A DNA stretch of 64,000 nt, taken from contig NZ_ANHX01000022.1 of the NCBI RefSeq assembly GCF_000316035.1, positions 100,685 through 164,684 of the forward strand, in the 5' to 3' direction. Positions 56,874 through 64,000 of the stretch are shown here, in pieces. Below the pieces are notes generated by a model. The model worked only from the letters and a program-made list of their open reading frames with translations, made no database searches and was not told the origin of the DNA. The position numbers were made by a program, and so were the translations under genes. The stretch's first letter is position 1. Each line of letters begins with the position of its first letter. The DNA comes from Paenibacillus sp. PAMC 26794 (GTDB lineage Bacteria; Bacillota; Bacilli; Paenibacillales; Paenibacillaceae).

Positions 56874-58034
56874 TTATTTTACGAGGGCAACAATTTTCTG
56901 TGCACCATCGGCCATGGAATCAGCAGGAACGATATTCAGGCCAGATTCACCCAGAATACGTTTGCCAAGCTCCACGTTAGTTCCTTCAAGACGAACAACC
57001 AGCGGTTTGGTCAGGCCAAGCTGCTTCGCGGCTTCAACAACACCATTGGCGATAACATCACAGCGCATGATGCCACCGAAAATGTTAACAAAGATCCCAG
57101 CTACTTTGGCATCGGACAAGATGATCTTAAATGCTTCAGTCACCTTCTCCGTTGTCGCACCGCCCCCAACGTCAAGGAAGTTGGCCGGGTCTCCACCGTA
57201 GTATTTGATAATGTCCATCGTTGCCATCGCAAGTCCCGCACCATTGACCATACAGCCGATGTTGCCATCAAGTGCTATGTAGCTGAGGTCGTATTTGGAA
57301 GCTTCGATTTCTTTTTCATCCTCTTCATCCAGGTCACGCAGTTCCAAAATGTCTTTGTGACGGAACAGGGCGTTGGAGTCAAAGTTCAATTTCGCATCTA
57401 GCGCGATAACGTTTCCATCTCCGGTAACAACGAGAGGATTGATCTCGGCAATAGAGCAATCTTTTTCGACAAATGCAGTGTACAGCGCGAGCATGAACTT
57501 AACAGCTTTGTTCACCAGTTCATTCGGAATCTTAATGCTGTAAGCCAGTTTACGGGCCTGGAACACTTGCAATCCAATGGCAGGGTCAATGATTTCTTTG
57601 AAAATTTTCTCAGGTGTAGCTTCAGCTACTTCTTCAATCTCAGTACCGCCTTCTTCGGAAGCCATCATAACTACACGGCCCGTGGCACGGTCCACAACAA
57701 CACCCACATAATACTCTTTGCGGATATCGCATCCTTCTTCAATCAGAAGACGTTTTACTTCTTTTCCTTCTGGTCCAGTCTGGTGTGTTACCAATACTTT
57801 GCCCAGAATTTCGGAAGCATAGGCACGAACTTCATCCGTGCTCTTCGCCACTTTTACGCCACCGGCTTTACCCCGGCCACCTGCGTGAATCTGTGCTTTG
57901 ACAACAGTCACTGAACTGCCCAATGCCTCAGCGGCCGCGACCGCTTCATCTACTGTATAAGCAACCTTTCCGTTTGGAACGGTAACTCCATACTGTTTCA
58001 GTAATTCTTTTCCTTGATATTCATGGATATTCAT
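56874..58034 (-). CDS. sucC: Succinyl-CoA synthetase beta subunit
   Basis: 386 residues with an N-terminal ATP-grasp domain ([33 protein letters not shown]) and the C-terminal CoA-ligase part containing [18 protein letters not shown] and [13 protein letters not shown]. It is the first gene of sucCD, with GGAGG before the ATG. A promoter and a possible CcpA site lie at 58126-58153. Confidence 0.97.
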   Translation of the reverse strand: MNIHEYQGKELLKQYGVTVPNGKVAYTVDEAVAAAEALGSSVTVVKAQIHAGGRGKAGGVKVAKSTDEVRAYASEILGKVLVTHQTGPEGKEVKRLLIEEGCDIRKEYYVGVVVDRATGRVVMMASEEGGTEIEEVAEATPEKIFKEIIDPAIGLQVFQARKLAYSIKIPNELVNKAVKFMLALYTAFVEKDCSIAEINPLVVTGDGNVIALDAKLNFDSNALFRHKDILELRDLDEEDEKEIEASKYDLSYIALDGNIGCMVNGAGLAMATMDIIKYYGGDPANFLDVGGGATTEKVTEAFKIILSDAKVAGIFVNIFGGIMRCDVIANGVVEAAKQLGLTKPLVVRLEGTNVELGKRILGESGLNIVPADSMADGAQKIVALVK

Positions 58035-58125
58035 TCTCGAATCCTCCTATCAACATGACTGCAACAAGGCGGGTTGGTAGACTAACGAAAGACAAATGTT
58101 GACTATTTTCACTCAAGCCCAATTC

Positions 58126-58153
58126 ATTGTAACACGTTTTTAAAACGCTTTCC
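58126..58153 (-). promoter_or_regulatory. Extended -10 promoter of sucCD with a cre-like site
   Basis: On the minus strand TACAAT (58126-58131) is preceded by TGT, an extended -10, while the -35 region is poor. GGAAAGCGTTTTAA (58140-58153) matches the CcpA cre consensus WGWWARCGYTTWCA at 12 of 14 positions and covers the -35 region. This suggests carbon catabolite repression of sucCD. Confidence 0.5.
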
Positions 58154-58228
58154 TTAAAAAACTAATGGTTAATAGACAGTATTTTGATATGAGTATGATC
58201 CCATATTGTGAATGCTTGGGTATATATG

Positions 58229-58257
58229 GAAAAAAACCTCAGCTAAAAGCTAAGGTT
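58229..58257 (-). terminator. Terminator of the ohrR-like gene
   Basis: On the minus strand AACCTTAGCT-TTT-AGCTGAGGTT forms a stem with one mismatch, followed by seven T residues in all. It lies 20 bases beyond the regulator's stop. Confidence 0.75.
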
Positions 58258-58277
58258 TCCTTGATGTAAAACTCATT

Positions 58278-58733
58278 TTATTTTTTGGCTGCGTTAGTGT
58301 TGGTTTCGTGAACTTTCTCCAGCAACCCTTTGAACTGACCCAGCAATGCTTCAAACTCTGTACTGTTCAAACACGCATCTCCCTGAATGGATTCAGGTAT
58401 GGACAATGCCTTGTTCCGCAGCTCACGGCCGGAGTCGGTTAATGTAATTAATACTTTTCGTTCATCCTGAGCAGAGCGTTCGCGATTAATAAGTCCTGCT
58501 GACTGCAACCGTTTGAGAAGTGGTGTCAACGTTCCCGAATCGAGATAGAGAGCCTCCCCGATCTCCTTAACCGTACATTCTTCACGTTCCCACAATACCA
58601 TCAGAACCAGATACTGTGAATACGTTACGCCGAGCACCTCCAGATAGGGCTGGTACATCTTCGTAATCTCACGTGAACAAGCATATATGGCAAAGCATAA
58701 TTGGTTATCCAGCTTCAAACTGTCAGTCTGCAT
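58278..58733 (-). CDS. ohrR: MarR-family organic peroxide sensor, OhrR-like
   Basis: 151 residues. The N-terminus [20 protein letters not shown] carries the reactive Cys13 of OhrR. The winged helix has [15 protein letters not shown] and the [13 protein letters not shown] wing. B. subtilis OhrR has only the sensing Cys; this protein also has Cys19, Cys53 and Cys121. Cys121 sits where the resolving Cys of the two-Cys Xanthomonas type lies. No ohr peroxiredoxin gene is adjacent. A TTCCTT-N6-AAGGAA inverted repeat (58766-58783) lies upstream. Confidence 0.85.
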   Translation of the reverse strand: MQTDSLKLDNQLCFAIYACSREITKMYQPYLEVLGVTYSQYLVLMVLWEREECTVKEIGEALYLDSGTLTPLLKRLQSAGLINRERSAQDERKVLITLTDSGRELRNKALSIPESIQGDACLNSTEFEALLGQFKGLLEKVHETNTNAAKK

Positions 58734-58765
58734 ATGTCTTTCTCACCTGCCTATTGTGCATTCTA

Positions 58766-58783
58766 TTCCTTATAAAAAAGGAA
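58766..58783. promoter_or_regulatory. Inverted repeat upstream of the ohrR-like gene
   Basis: TTCCTT (58766-58771), six bases, AAGGAA (58778-58783). It is 33 bases before the regulator's start and could be an autoregulatory operator or part of a promoter. It does not match the AT-rich B. subtilis OhrR operator well. Confidence 0.3.
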
Positions 58784-59097
58784 CTATAAATCTATCTTAT
58801 CACAAATTAGAAAAAAAACAGAATAATTGAGCACAAATGATTTTACTATTCAATTTAATAATGATAAATTATATTGTGTAAAATATAAATACGAATAGAT
58901 GACCAGTAAGTACATCTCATAATTCGATAAAAAAAATACATAAGGTCCATGGAATAAAACCGCGTTTTCTCGGGCCAAATTTGAAAATCATAATGAAAGT
59001 TTATACGTAACCATTTTCGCCAAAGCTATTCAATGATTTCCTTCCAGAAATAAAATTCAGGGATCAGGAAAGATAACTACAGCAATGATAAGACAGG
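58784..59097. other. Divergent intergenic region between ohrR and comM
   Basis: The interval between the two divergent start codons is 479 bases, very AT-rich, and has no supported reading frame. It carries a TATATT-GTGTAA-AATATA inverted repeat around 58871-58890 and the comM promoter at its right end. Confidence 0.5.
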
Positions 59098-59126
59098 TTG
59101 ACTCCATGATTCCTTTTATATAAAAT
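59098..59126 (+). promoter_or_regulatory. SigA-type promoter of comM
   Basis: TTGACT (59098-59103), a 17-base spacer, TAAAAT (59121-59126). This is close to consensus with ideal spacing. It gives a leader of about 80 bases before the comM ATG. Confidence 0.72.
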
Positions 59127-59212
59127 GCTTAATAGAAGCTGAGGAAGCACCTTAATTCGTAGACTGGCCCGTGTTATGCGGAGTCAAGAATCGAGTGAGG
59201 TGTTTCTTTGTC

Positions 59213-60823
59213 ATGTACGGAAAATTACACAGTGCGTGTTTATACGGAATTGATGGCGTTCTGATTGAGGTGGAAACCGATTTATCCAATGGTCTGCCAC
59301 AGACATCCATCATCGGTTTACCGGATTCAGCCATTCGTGAGGCCGTTGAACGTGTCCGTGCAGCGATTAAAAACTGCGGATATCAGTATCCTTTACAGCG
59401 GATCACAATTAATCTGGCCCCCGCTGATCTGCGCAAGGAGGGATCTTCCTTTGATCTAGCCATTGCTATTGGTTTACTTATGACAAGCGGCCAGCTTGTA
59501 CTTCCTCCCCAGGAACGGACACTAGTCGTTGGCGAACTGGCATTGGACGGTTCGATCAGGTCTGTGCCCGGCATTTTATCTATGGTGGATCTGGCCAAAC
59601 GACAAGGCTTTACGTCCGTGCTCCTGCCTTTGGATAACGTGGAAGAAGCGTCACTGATTCGAGGTATCCAGGTGTTTGGCATTCGTCATTTGCAAGATAT
59701 CGCACCGGAAAACTTAGATCAATCTGCGAGTTCGGTTGGAGTGCCAAATAAAGCTAGTGCAGGACCGGTCGTATTAAAAAATTATGCTCACCTCGCTGTT
59801 CCTATAACAGATAAGACTCAAAGGGTGGCGGATAGAAGGCCGGAACAAACGTTATTTTGCGCAGATGACTATAGCGATGTTCTGGGGCAACATCATGTAA
59901 AACGCGCGCTTATGATTGCTGCAGCCGGCATGCATAACATACTGCTCGTTGGACCGCCAGGCACGGGCAAAACGATGTTAATCAAACGTCTGCCTTCCAT
60001 CCTTCCTCCCTTGTCAGAAGATGAAGCGTTGGAAGTCACCAAAGTATTAAGTGCCGCAGGCAAGTTGAAAGAAGCGCCTCAAGGCCTAATTGCAGACAGA
60101 CCTTTTCGTTCCCCGCATCACACGATATCCACCTCTGGTCTGATTGGAGGCGGTGGTATCCCAAAACCGGGTGAAGTAAGCCTTGCCCATCGGGGTATAT
60201 TGTTTCTGGATGAATTACCTGAATTCCAGCGCCAAGTGCTGGAGGTATTAAGGCAGCCGTTAGAGGATCGCACAGTGACAATTAGTCGGGCTCGTGCTGC
60301 ATTCACCTTTCCGGCCCAGTTCATGCTTGCATGTTCCATGAATCCCTGTCCCTGCGGATATCTGTCCGCTCATTCGGAGGAGCAGCGCTGTATATGCAGT
60401 CCCGCCCGTGTTGCCGCGTATCGGGCCAAAATTTCAGGACCATTGCTGGATCGTATCGATCTTCAGGTCGAGGTTCCTCCACCAGGCGAGTGGCGTAAAT
60501 CAGCTGCCTCACCTTCCTCTGCAGAAATGCAGGCAAAAGTCATCCATGCTCATCAAATTCAGGCTACACGTTATGCCAAAAGTTCGGTTCGTTGGAATAG
60601 TCAGCTTTCGGGCACGCTTTTGCGACGGACGATCCATCTCCCCCAAGAGGCAGAGCAACTGTTAGAGCAAACGCTGCAAACGTTAAACCTGAGCATGCGT
60701 GCACATGATCGGATTATCAAGATGGCACAGACAATTGCCGATCTGGACCATGAAGGTGAAATTGTGACAGCTCATGTGGCTGAAGCCATCCAGTATCGTC
60801 AATTGGATCTTAATTTATTTTGA
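59213..60823 (+). CDS. comM: YifB/ComM family magnesium-chelatase-like AAA+ ATPase
   Basis: 536 residues from ATG 59213, ten bases after GAGGTG; 14 codons upstream are open but have no site. The N-terminal ribosomal-S5-fold/Lon-like domain (LPQTSIIGLPDSAIREAVER) is followed by the AAA+ core with Walker A GPPGTGKTMLIKRLP, Walker B ILFLDELPEFQRQVLEVLRQ and sensor motifs. A cysteine pattern CSMNPCPCGY...C lies near residue 390. In Vibrio, ComM is a branch-migration helicase in transformation. It is one of the few plus-strand genes here. Confidence 0.95.
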   Translation: MYGKLHSACLYGIDGVLIEVETDLSNGLPQTSIIGLPDSAIREAVERVRAAIKNCGYQYPLQRITINLAPADLRKEGSSFDLAIAIGLLMTSGQLVLPPQERTLVVGELALDGSIRSVPGILSMVDLAKRQGFTSVLLPLDNVEEASLIRGIQVFGIRHLQDIAPENLDQSASSVGVPNKASAGPVVLKNYAHLAVPITDKTQRVADRRPEQTLFCADDYSDVLGQHHVKRALMIAAAGMHNILLVGPPGTGKTMLIKRLPSILPPLSEDEALEVTKVLSAAGKLKEAPQGLIADRPFRSPHHTISTSGLIGGGGIPKPGEVSLAHRGILFLDELPEFQRQVLEVLRQPLEDRTVTISRARAAFTFPAQFMLACSMNPCPCGYLSAHSEEQRCICSPARVAAYRAKISGPLLDRIDLQVEVPPPGEWRKSAASPSSAEMQAKVIHAHQIQATRYAKSSVRWNSQLSGTLLRRTIHLPQEAEQLLEQTLQTLNLSMRAHDRIIKMAQTIADLDHEGEIVTAHVAEAIQYRQLDLNLF

Positions 60824-60963
60824 AGCTATTTTAGAAGCATATGGAGAAAAGAACAGGCCGATTTACCCAAAGGCAGTGAAATGGGCATGAAACTGTAGAC
60901 AGCAGAGGAAGATCGAGAAGGATTCCTTATGCAGATTCTACAATGCGGATACACCAACATGAC

Positions 60964-61012
60964 AAAAAAACGTACAAGCCCTTCTCTTCTGTGAAGAAAG
61001 GAACTTGTACGT
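60964..61012 (-). terminator. Terminator of the nitroreductase gene
   Basis: ACGTACAAG (60970-60978) and CTTGTACGT (61004-61012) form a perfect 9-bp outer stem with an inner CCTT...AAGG stem. On the minus strand seven T residues follow. It lies 54 bases beyond the nitroreductase stop. Confidence 0.82.
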
Positions 61013-61066
61013 AGATTTCCCTGTAACATAAGGGGATCGTATATAGCTAAGGTCTACAATAATTTA

Positions 61067-61618
61067 TTATTCAAAAAGAGTGATTTTGTCCTTGGCTGGT
61101 GTGCGTTCTTTGGCAGAAGGAATAACATCAGGGTATCCCATATAAATCATGCCTACAATCTTCTCTCCCGCCTCTATTCCAAGCGGTTTGCGGAATTTGG
61201 GAGCGTACAAGAATGGCTTCGTCACCCAGAACGTTCCAATCTCTTCACTCCAGGCTGCAAGCATAAAGTTCTGAACCAATGCACTGACCGCAGCGAAGTC
61301 TTCGTCCCAGATATTCTGTCTTGGATCTTCTTCCAGCACGACAAGCATAACGGATGGAACTTGCATAATATTGGCTGAGAATTTGTTGTCTTCTCCCATT
61401 TCTGCGTCAATAGCCTCAGCCAGTTTCTTCCGTCCATTTCCGGTAAACAACAAAAATCTCCAAGGTTCACGCAGTTTATGGTTAGGAGCCCAGACTGCGG
61501 TGTCCAGCAATTCTATAATCTGCTGTGTAGGAACAGCTTCTTTTTTAAATTTTTTCACCGTACGACGGTTTTGAATCGCATTTCTGACTTCATTTGTTGT
61601 TTTCATAGCTTTACTCAT
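61067..61618 (-). CDS. Nitroreductase family protein
   Basis: 183-residue FMN-dependent oxidoreductase fold. The N-terminal NRRTVKKFKKEAVP block binds FMN phosphate, followed by AVWAPNHKLREPWRFLLFTG and the C-terminal EKIVGMIYMGYPDV. This fits the small YdjA/YodC-like branch that reduces nitroaromatics or quinones; the substrate is unknown. GGGAGG precedes the ATG by eight bases. It stands alone with its own terminator. Confidence 0.92.
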   Translation of the reverse strand: MSKAMKTTNEVRNAIQNRRTVKKFKKEAVPTQQIIELLDTAVWAPNHKLREPWRFLLFTGNGRKKLAEAIDAEMGEDNKFSANIMQVPSVMLVVLEEDPRQNIWDEDFAAVSALVQNFMLAAWSEEIGTFWVTKPFLYAPKFRKPLGIEAGEKIVGMIYMGYPDVIPSAKERTPAKDKITLFE

Positions 61619-61802
61619 CGGCCGTACCTCCCTGTTTATAAAATCATTCGCAACCGCAATAGTGATTCGCGGCCTAGTACATTCAATATAATTTCTTTAT
61701 GATATAAAAAAATACCAGTTTACCTTCTTGATTATACACCCATCTGATCGCGAGATTCAAAGGGGCGGCAGAGATCATTACCGTTAAGGTCATTACGAAT
61801 AG

Positions 61803-61861
61803 AAAAGACGACTCTGAATCTTGATTCACCACGAGGGATCATCAAGTCAGAACCGTCTTTT
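61803..61861 (-). terminator. Long hairpin terminator after the 59-residue secreted-peptide gene
   Basis: AAAAGACG (61803-61810) pairs with CGTCTTTT (61854-61861), with inner TCTG/CAGA and CTTGAT/ATCAAG stems. On the minus strand it ends GTCTTTTCT. It starts 25 bases beyond the small gene's stop. The interval from here to the nitroreductase start holds only that gene's promoter region. Confidence 0.7.
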
Positions 61862-61885
61862 ATTCTCATGTTATTCATTCACATA

Positions 61886-62065
61886 TCATATCAACGAGTA
61901 ATCAATCGTCGTAACTCTCCCCTTCAAACGTGCCATTAACAAAATCCATTTTGTTGTACTTGATACACTCGTCTGGCTAGACGGATCGGCTGCATAAGAA
62001 ACTCCAGAATACATGATTCCAAACAAAATGAAACATAAAGATAGTGACTTAGTCGAATTATCCAT
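61886..62065 (-). CDS. Small secreted peptide precursor (59 residues), unknown family
   Basis: An ATG at 62063-62065 opens 59 codons, starting MDNSTKSLSLCFILFG. It has a convincing signal peptide: one Lys, a hydrophobic core (about 8-21) and a cleavage site after Val-Ser-Tyr-Ala (about residue 25). This leaves a mature part of about 34 residues rich in Ser/Thr, ending in a basic, strand-like KWILLMARLKGRV segment. AAGG is five bases upstream. A hairpin terminator follows. No homologue is recognised. An overlapping 48-codon frame (ATG at 62082-62084) has a better ribosome site but no signal peptide. Confidence 0.5.
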   Translation of the reverse strand: MDNSTKSLSLCFILFGIMYSGVSYAADPSSQTSVSSTTKWILLMARLKGRVTTIDYSLI

Positions 62066-62143
62066 TTGAACCTTGTCTGCATCTTCTCACTACACCTCAC
62101 CATTTATTTTTATGGATCAAACATTCCTCTTTAGCCTCTTAAA

Positions 62144-62353
62144 TTAACTGACCATAAGTTCAAGCTTCCAGAATTCTCCGTCCCAAACATATTGCCAAAT
62201 CCCCTGTCCACCGTTCATGGTCTCGCTGATATCCAGCACTTCCATCCGAGGGCACTCCCATACTTTTTTATAAATGATACATTTTGTATCTATAAATTTC
62301 TGAAATAAAATGATTTTATTATTGATGCTCTGTCCTCTGTTTGGTGATTTCAT
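62144..62353 (-). CDS. Doubtful short reading frame
   Basis: A 69-codon frame with no ribosome site at its first ATG, which lies only 12 bases after the yraN terminator. An internal ATG at 62243-62245 has GGGAG nine bases upstream and would give 33 residues (MEVLDISETMNGGQGI...). The Trp-rich end WQYVWDGEFWKLEL is unusual for random sequence. It may be a small gene, a remnant of a longer one, or chance. Confidence 0.25.
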   Translation of the reverse strand: MKSPNRGQSINNKIILFQKFIDTKCIIYKKVWECPRMEVLDISETMNGGQGIWQYVWDGEFWKLELMVS

Positions 62354-62362
62354 AGTTAAATC

Positions 62363-62404
62363 AAAAAAAGCCGCAGATCCTGTATAAATAGGAACTACGG
62401 CTTT
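62363..62404 (-). terminator. Terminator of the ylqG-ylqH-yraN unit
   Basis: AAAGCCG (62367-62373) pairs with CGGCTTT (62398-62404), with an inner TCCT/AGGA stem. On the minus strand seven T residues follow. It lies 124 bases beyond the yraN stop. The spacer between holds nothing recognisable. Confidence 0.82.
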
Positions 62405-62527
62405 AGTATATTAACTAATTTTAAAACTAAAACGAATGCAAAGATAAGACATAATTAAACTTGTACTTCGAAATCACTGACCGACTCACATTAAAAAGAT
62501 ACATAGCAATAACTTCTAGTGTCATGC

Positions 62528-62926
62528 TTAAAAAGCATTAACAATATGATTCACAGAGACAATCTCTCCTGCTCGATCAAGCATTACGGCAATTACATCA
62601 AAACGGATCTGAAGTTCCGTCTCTCCCGTCATTTGCAAATACAAGGATGCGGTTGAACGTACCTGTTGCATTTTTCGCATATCAACCGATTCCTGAGGTG
62701 TGCCGTACTGAGCAGCTCCACCTCTGCTTCTTACTTCTACAAAGACAATCAGGCCCTCGCAGGAAGCTATGATGTCAATCTCACCGCTACGACAACGCCA
62801 GTTCTGTTTAATGATTCGGTAATCGTTATCTCGCAACCATTGACAGGCAGCCTCTTCACCTAATCGGCCTTTCTGCTGTCGTGTGAGCTTTAACCCTGGC
62901 TTCTGGCTCAATCTACGTTCTACCAT
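62528..62926 (-). CDS. yraN: YraN (UPF0102) endonuclease-like protein
   Basis: 132 residues of the Holliday-junction-resolvase-like fold. GRLGEEAACQWLRDNDYRI is followed by GEIDIIA and VFVEVRSRGG, the E-xxD-ExR core of the family. Function is unproven; a DNA-processing role is often suggested. It overlaps the upstream FlhB-C gene by seven bases, so both are in one transcript. Confidence 0.94.
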   Translation of the reverse strand: MVERRLSQKPGLKLTRQQKGRLGEEAACQWLRDNDYRIIKQNWRCRSGEIDIIASCEGLIVFVEVRSRGGAAQYGTPQESVDMRKMQQVRSTASLYLQMTGETELQIRFDVIAVMLDRAGEIVSVNHIVNAF

Positions 62927-63231
62927 GACTCATTTTCCTCACGTCCTGAGGCCAGTCGATCTGCACGGTAGACATACGTTAGCACCTCCGCGACTAGTTG
63001 ATACAGTTCAGATGGAATCTGTTCATCCAGATCCAACTTGGAGAGTACCTCCACAAGTGCTGCATCCTCCTGAACAGCCACGCCGTTTTCTCTGGCTTTA
63101 TCCAGAATGGCTTCTGCCACTTTGCCGCGCCCTTTGGCTACAACAACAGGTGCTTCACTCTCTCCAGGGACATATTTTAGGGCAACCGCCTTTTTGGAAA
63201 GCAGGTCCGGTTGTGACGACTCGTCTTTCAT
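62920..63231 (-). CDS. ylqH: Free-standing FlhB C-terminal domain protein (YlqH)
   Basis: 103 residues that align with the part of FlhB lying after the NPTH cleavage site. The frame KKAVALKYVPGESEAPVVVAKG matches FlhB's FAVALKYEGSEMEAPQIIAKG (both cited only as patterns), and the end IPSELYQLVAEVLTYVYR matches IPADLFQAVAEVLAYVYK. NPTH itself is absent. It corresponds to B. subtilis YlqH and Salmonella FhlX-type proteins, which can replace the C-terminal FlhB fragment. It overlaps the FliK-C gene by four bases. Confidence 0.9.
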   Translation of the reverse strand: MKDESSQPDLLSKKAVALKYVPGESEAPVVVAKGRGKVAEAILDKARENGVAVQEDAALVEVLSKLDLDEQIPSELYQLVAEVLTYVYRADRLASGREENESW

Positions 63232-64000
63232 ACCTTCAAGTCCACCCCTTTGTATCGTTCAGGACTATAGTCCGAGGCCCTCGTTTTTCGTTCCGCGCCC
63301 GGTTCCTGCCCCACAGGCCACGGTTCCGCCTTGAAGGTTAGCAGTTGATAGCCCAGCTTGTCCAATGCCTGATGGATTACCTCTCGTCCGCTCTCCAGGA
63401 GCGGTCCCATTCCTTCGCGATCATTTAATACACGCAGACTGACAATGTTATTAACCACATGGACATCTACCAGAGTAGGCCCAAGACTTTTCATGTCAAG
63501 ATCGAACCATAGACGGCAGTTGGACGCATCCAGCTCTCCACGAGGTCCACGACGTGATTGAATCTGAACAGACGCCGTTTCTTCCCCGTCCGGTCCAGTG
63601 ATCGGAATAAACCAGTGCATCTGTGCAAATGTAGCACTGCGATCTGTCGTCAGCAATAACTGCTGACCTGTCAGATATTGCACGGCCTGTCCGGCGGCAT
63701 CCTTAAGGGCCGCCGGTGCACCTTCGCTGCTGGCAAGCTGCAGCAGCAAGCCCTTCAGCGTGTCCGCATTCGCCGGACTCGCCGCATCCCCCACGCGCGG
63801 CTGCGCTGCCGCGCCGTGAACGGCCTGCTGCTCGTGCTCCGCACCGAGCAGCTTCAGCACGCGCCCCACCCACGGGTCCCCCTCGTGGGTGACAGGCGCG
63901 GGCACTGCCGCAGCTCCCGCAGGTGCTGCGGCACTACCGCCAGCCGGCGGCGCATCAGCGCCGGCTGGCAAACGCCGCCGGACCCCCCCCCCCCCCGCGC
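63228..64000 (-). CDS. ylqG: FliK C-terminal-domain protein (YlqG-like), 5' end outside the window
   Basis: About 248 residues are visible. The frame stays open to the window edge, so the protein is partial. The left half is an Ala/Pro/Gly-rich, GC-rich low-complexity segment. The right half contains a Flg_hook-like domain (LWFDLDMKSLGPTLVDVHVV and the Leu-rich VIHQALDKLGYQL). It corresponds in position and domain to B. subtilis YlqG, next to ylqH. The 14-C run at 63983-63996 makes the frame beyond it unsafe. A TTG at 63969-63971 is a possible but unsupported start. Confidence 0.75.
   Translation of the reverse strand, partial: AGGGGVRRRLPAGADAPPAGGSAAAPAGAAAVPAPVTHEGDPWVGRVLKLLGAEHEQQAVHGAAAQPRVGDAASPANADTLKGLLLQLASSEGAPAALKDAAGQAVQYLTGQQLLLTTDRSATFAQMHWFIPITGPDGEETASVQIQSRRGPRGELDASNCRLWFDLDMKSLGPTLVDVHVVNNIVSLRVLNDREGMGPLLESGREVIHQALDKLGYQLLTFKAEPWPVGQEPGAERKTRASDYSPERYKGVDLKV

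Noticed and set aside
60036..60536. Minus-strand frames inside comM
   Set aside because: Antisense shadows of the ATPase core.

Overview
The window looks like a chromosomal segment of a low-to-mid-GC, flagellated, Gram-positive Bacillales bacterium, most likely Paenibacillus or a close relative. This is inferred from the gene order, which follows the Bacillus subtilis ylqG-ylqH-sucCD-dprA-topA-trmFO-hslVU-fla/che-rpsB-tsf-pyrH-frr-uppS-cdsA-dxr-rseP-proS-polC-rimP-nusA-infB series. It is also inferred from DnaE-independent PolC, CheC/CheD/FliY-type chemotaxis, SwrD, and an archaeal-type ProRS in the proS position. Almost everything is on the minus strand, so the window reads biologically from right to left. 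No tRNA, rRNA, insertion sequence, prophage or CRISPR array was seen.

Right part (64000 to 48809): a free FliK-like C-terminal domain protein (ylqG, cut by the window edge), a free FlhB C-terminal domain protein (ylqH) and yraN. Next comes a small accessory island with a newly recognised 59-residue secreted-peptide gene, a nitroreductase, the plus-strand comM and an OhrR-type regulator. Then follow sucCD, dprA, topA, trmFO, hslV and hslU. Compared with B. subtilis, rnhB, xerC (codV) and codY are missing from their usual places. Where codY would be there is a 981-base AT-rich region without a recognisable gene.

Middle part (47827 to 16138): one tightly packed fla/che cluster of 37 genes, all co-oriented and often overlapping. 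It holds the rod and basal-body genes (flgB, flgC, fliE, fliF) and the switch and export ATPase (fliG to fliJ). The MotE-like protein, hook genes (fliK, flgD, flgE), swrD, fliL, fliM, fliY, cheY and the export gate (fliO, P, Q, R, flhB, flhA) follow. The cluster ends with flhF, flhG, cheB, A, W, C, D, sigD, fapA, a SwrB-like gene and three lineage-specific genes. A strong hairpin terminator closes it.

Left part (15960 to 1): the translation and envelope block, with a good SigA promoter for rpsB. It continues with tsf, pyrH, frr, uppS, cdsA, dxr, rseP, proS and polC. A second clear SigA promoter then drives rimP, nusA, ylxR, ylxQ and infB. The intergenic leaders here are unusually rich in RNA structure. 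The tsf-pyrH spacer has the layout of a transcription attenuator, rimP mRNA begins with a 12-bp GNRA-capped hairpin, and three nested stems precede nusA. These leaders, the orphan 59-residue secreted peptide and the geneless hslU-flgB interval are the least explained parts. The protein-coding content is otherwise a well-known conserved backbone.
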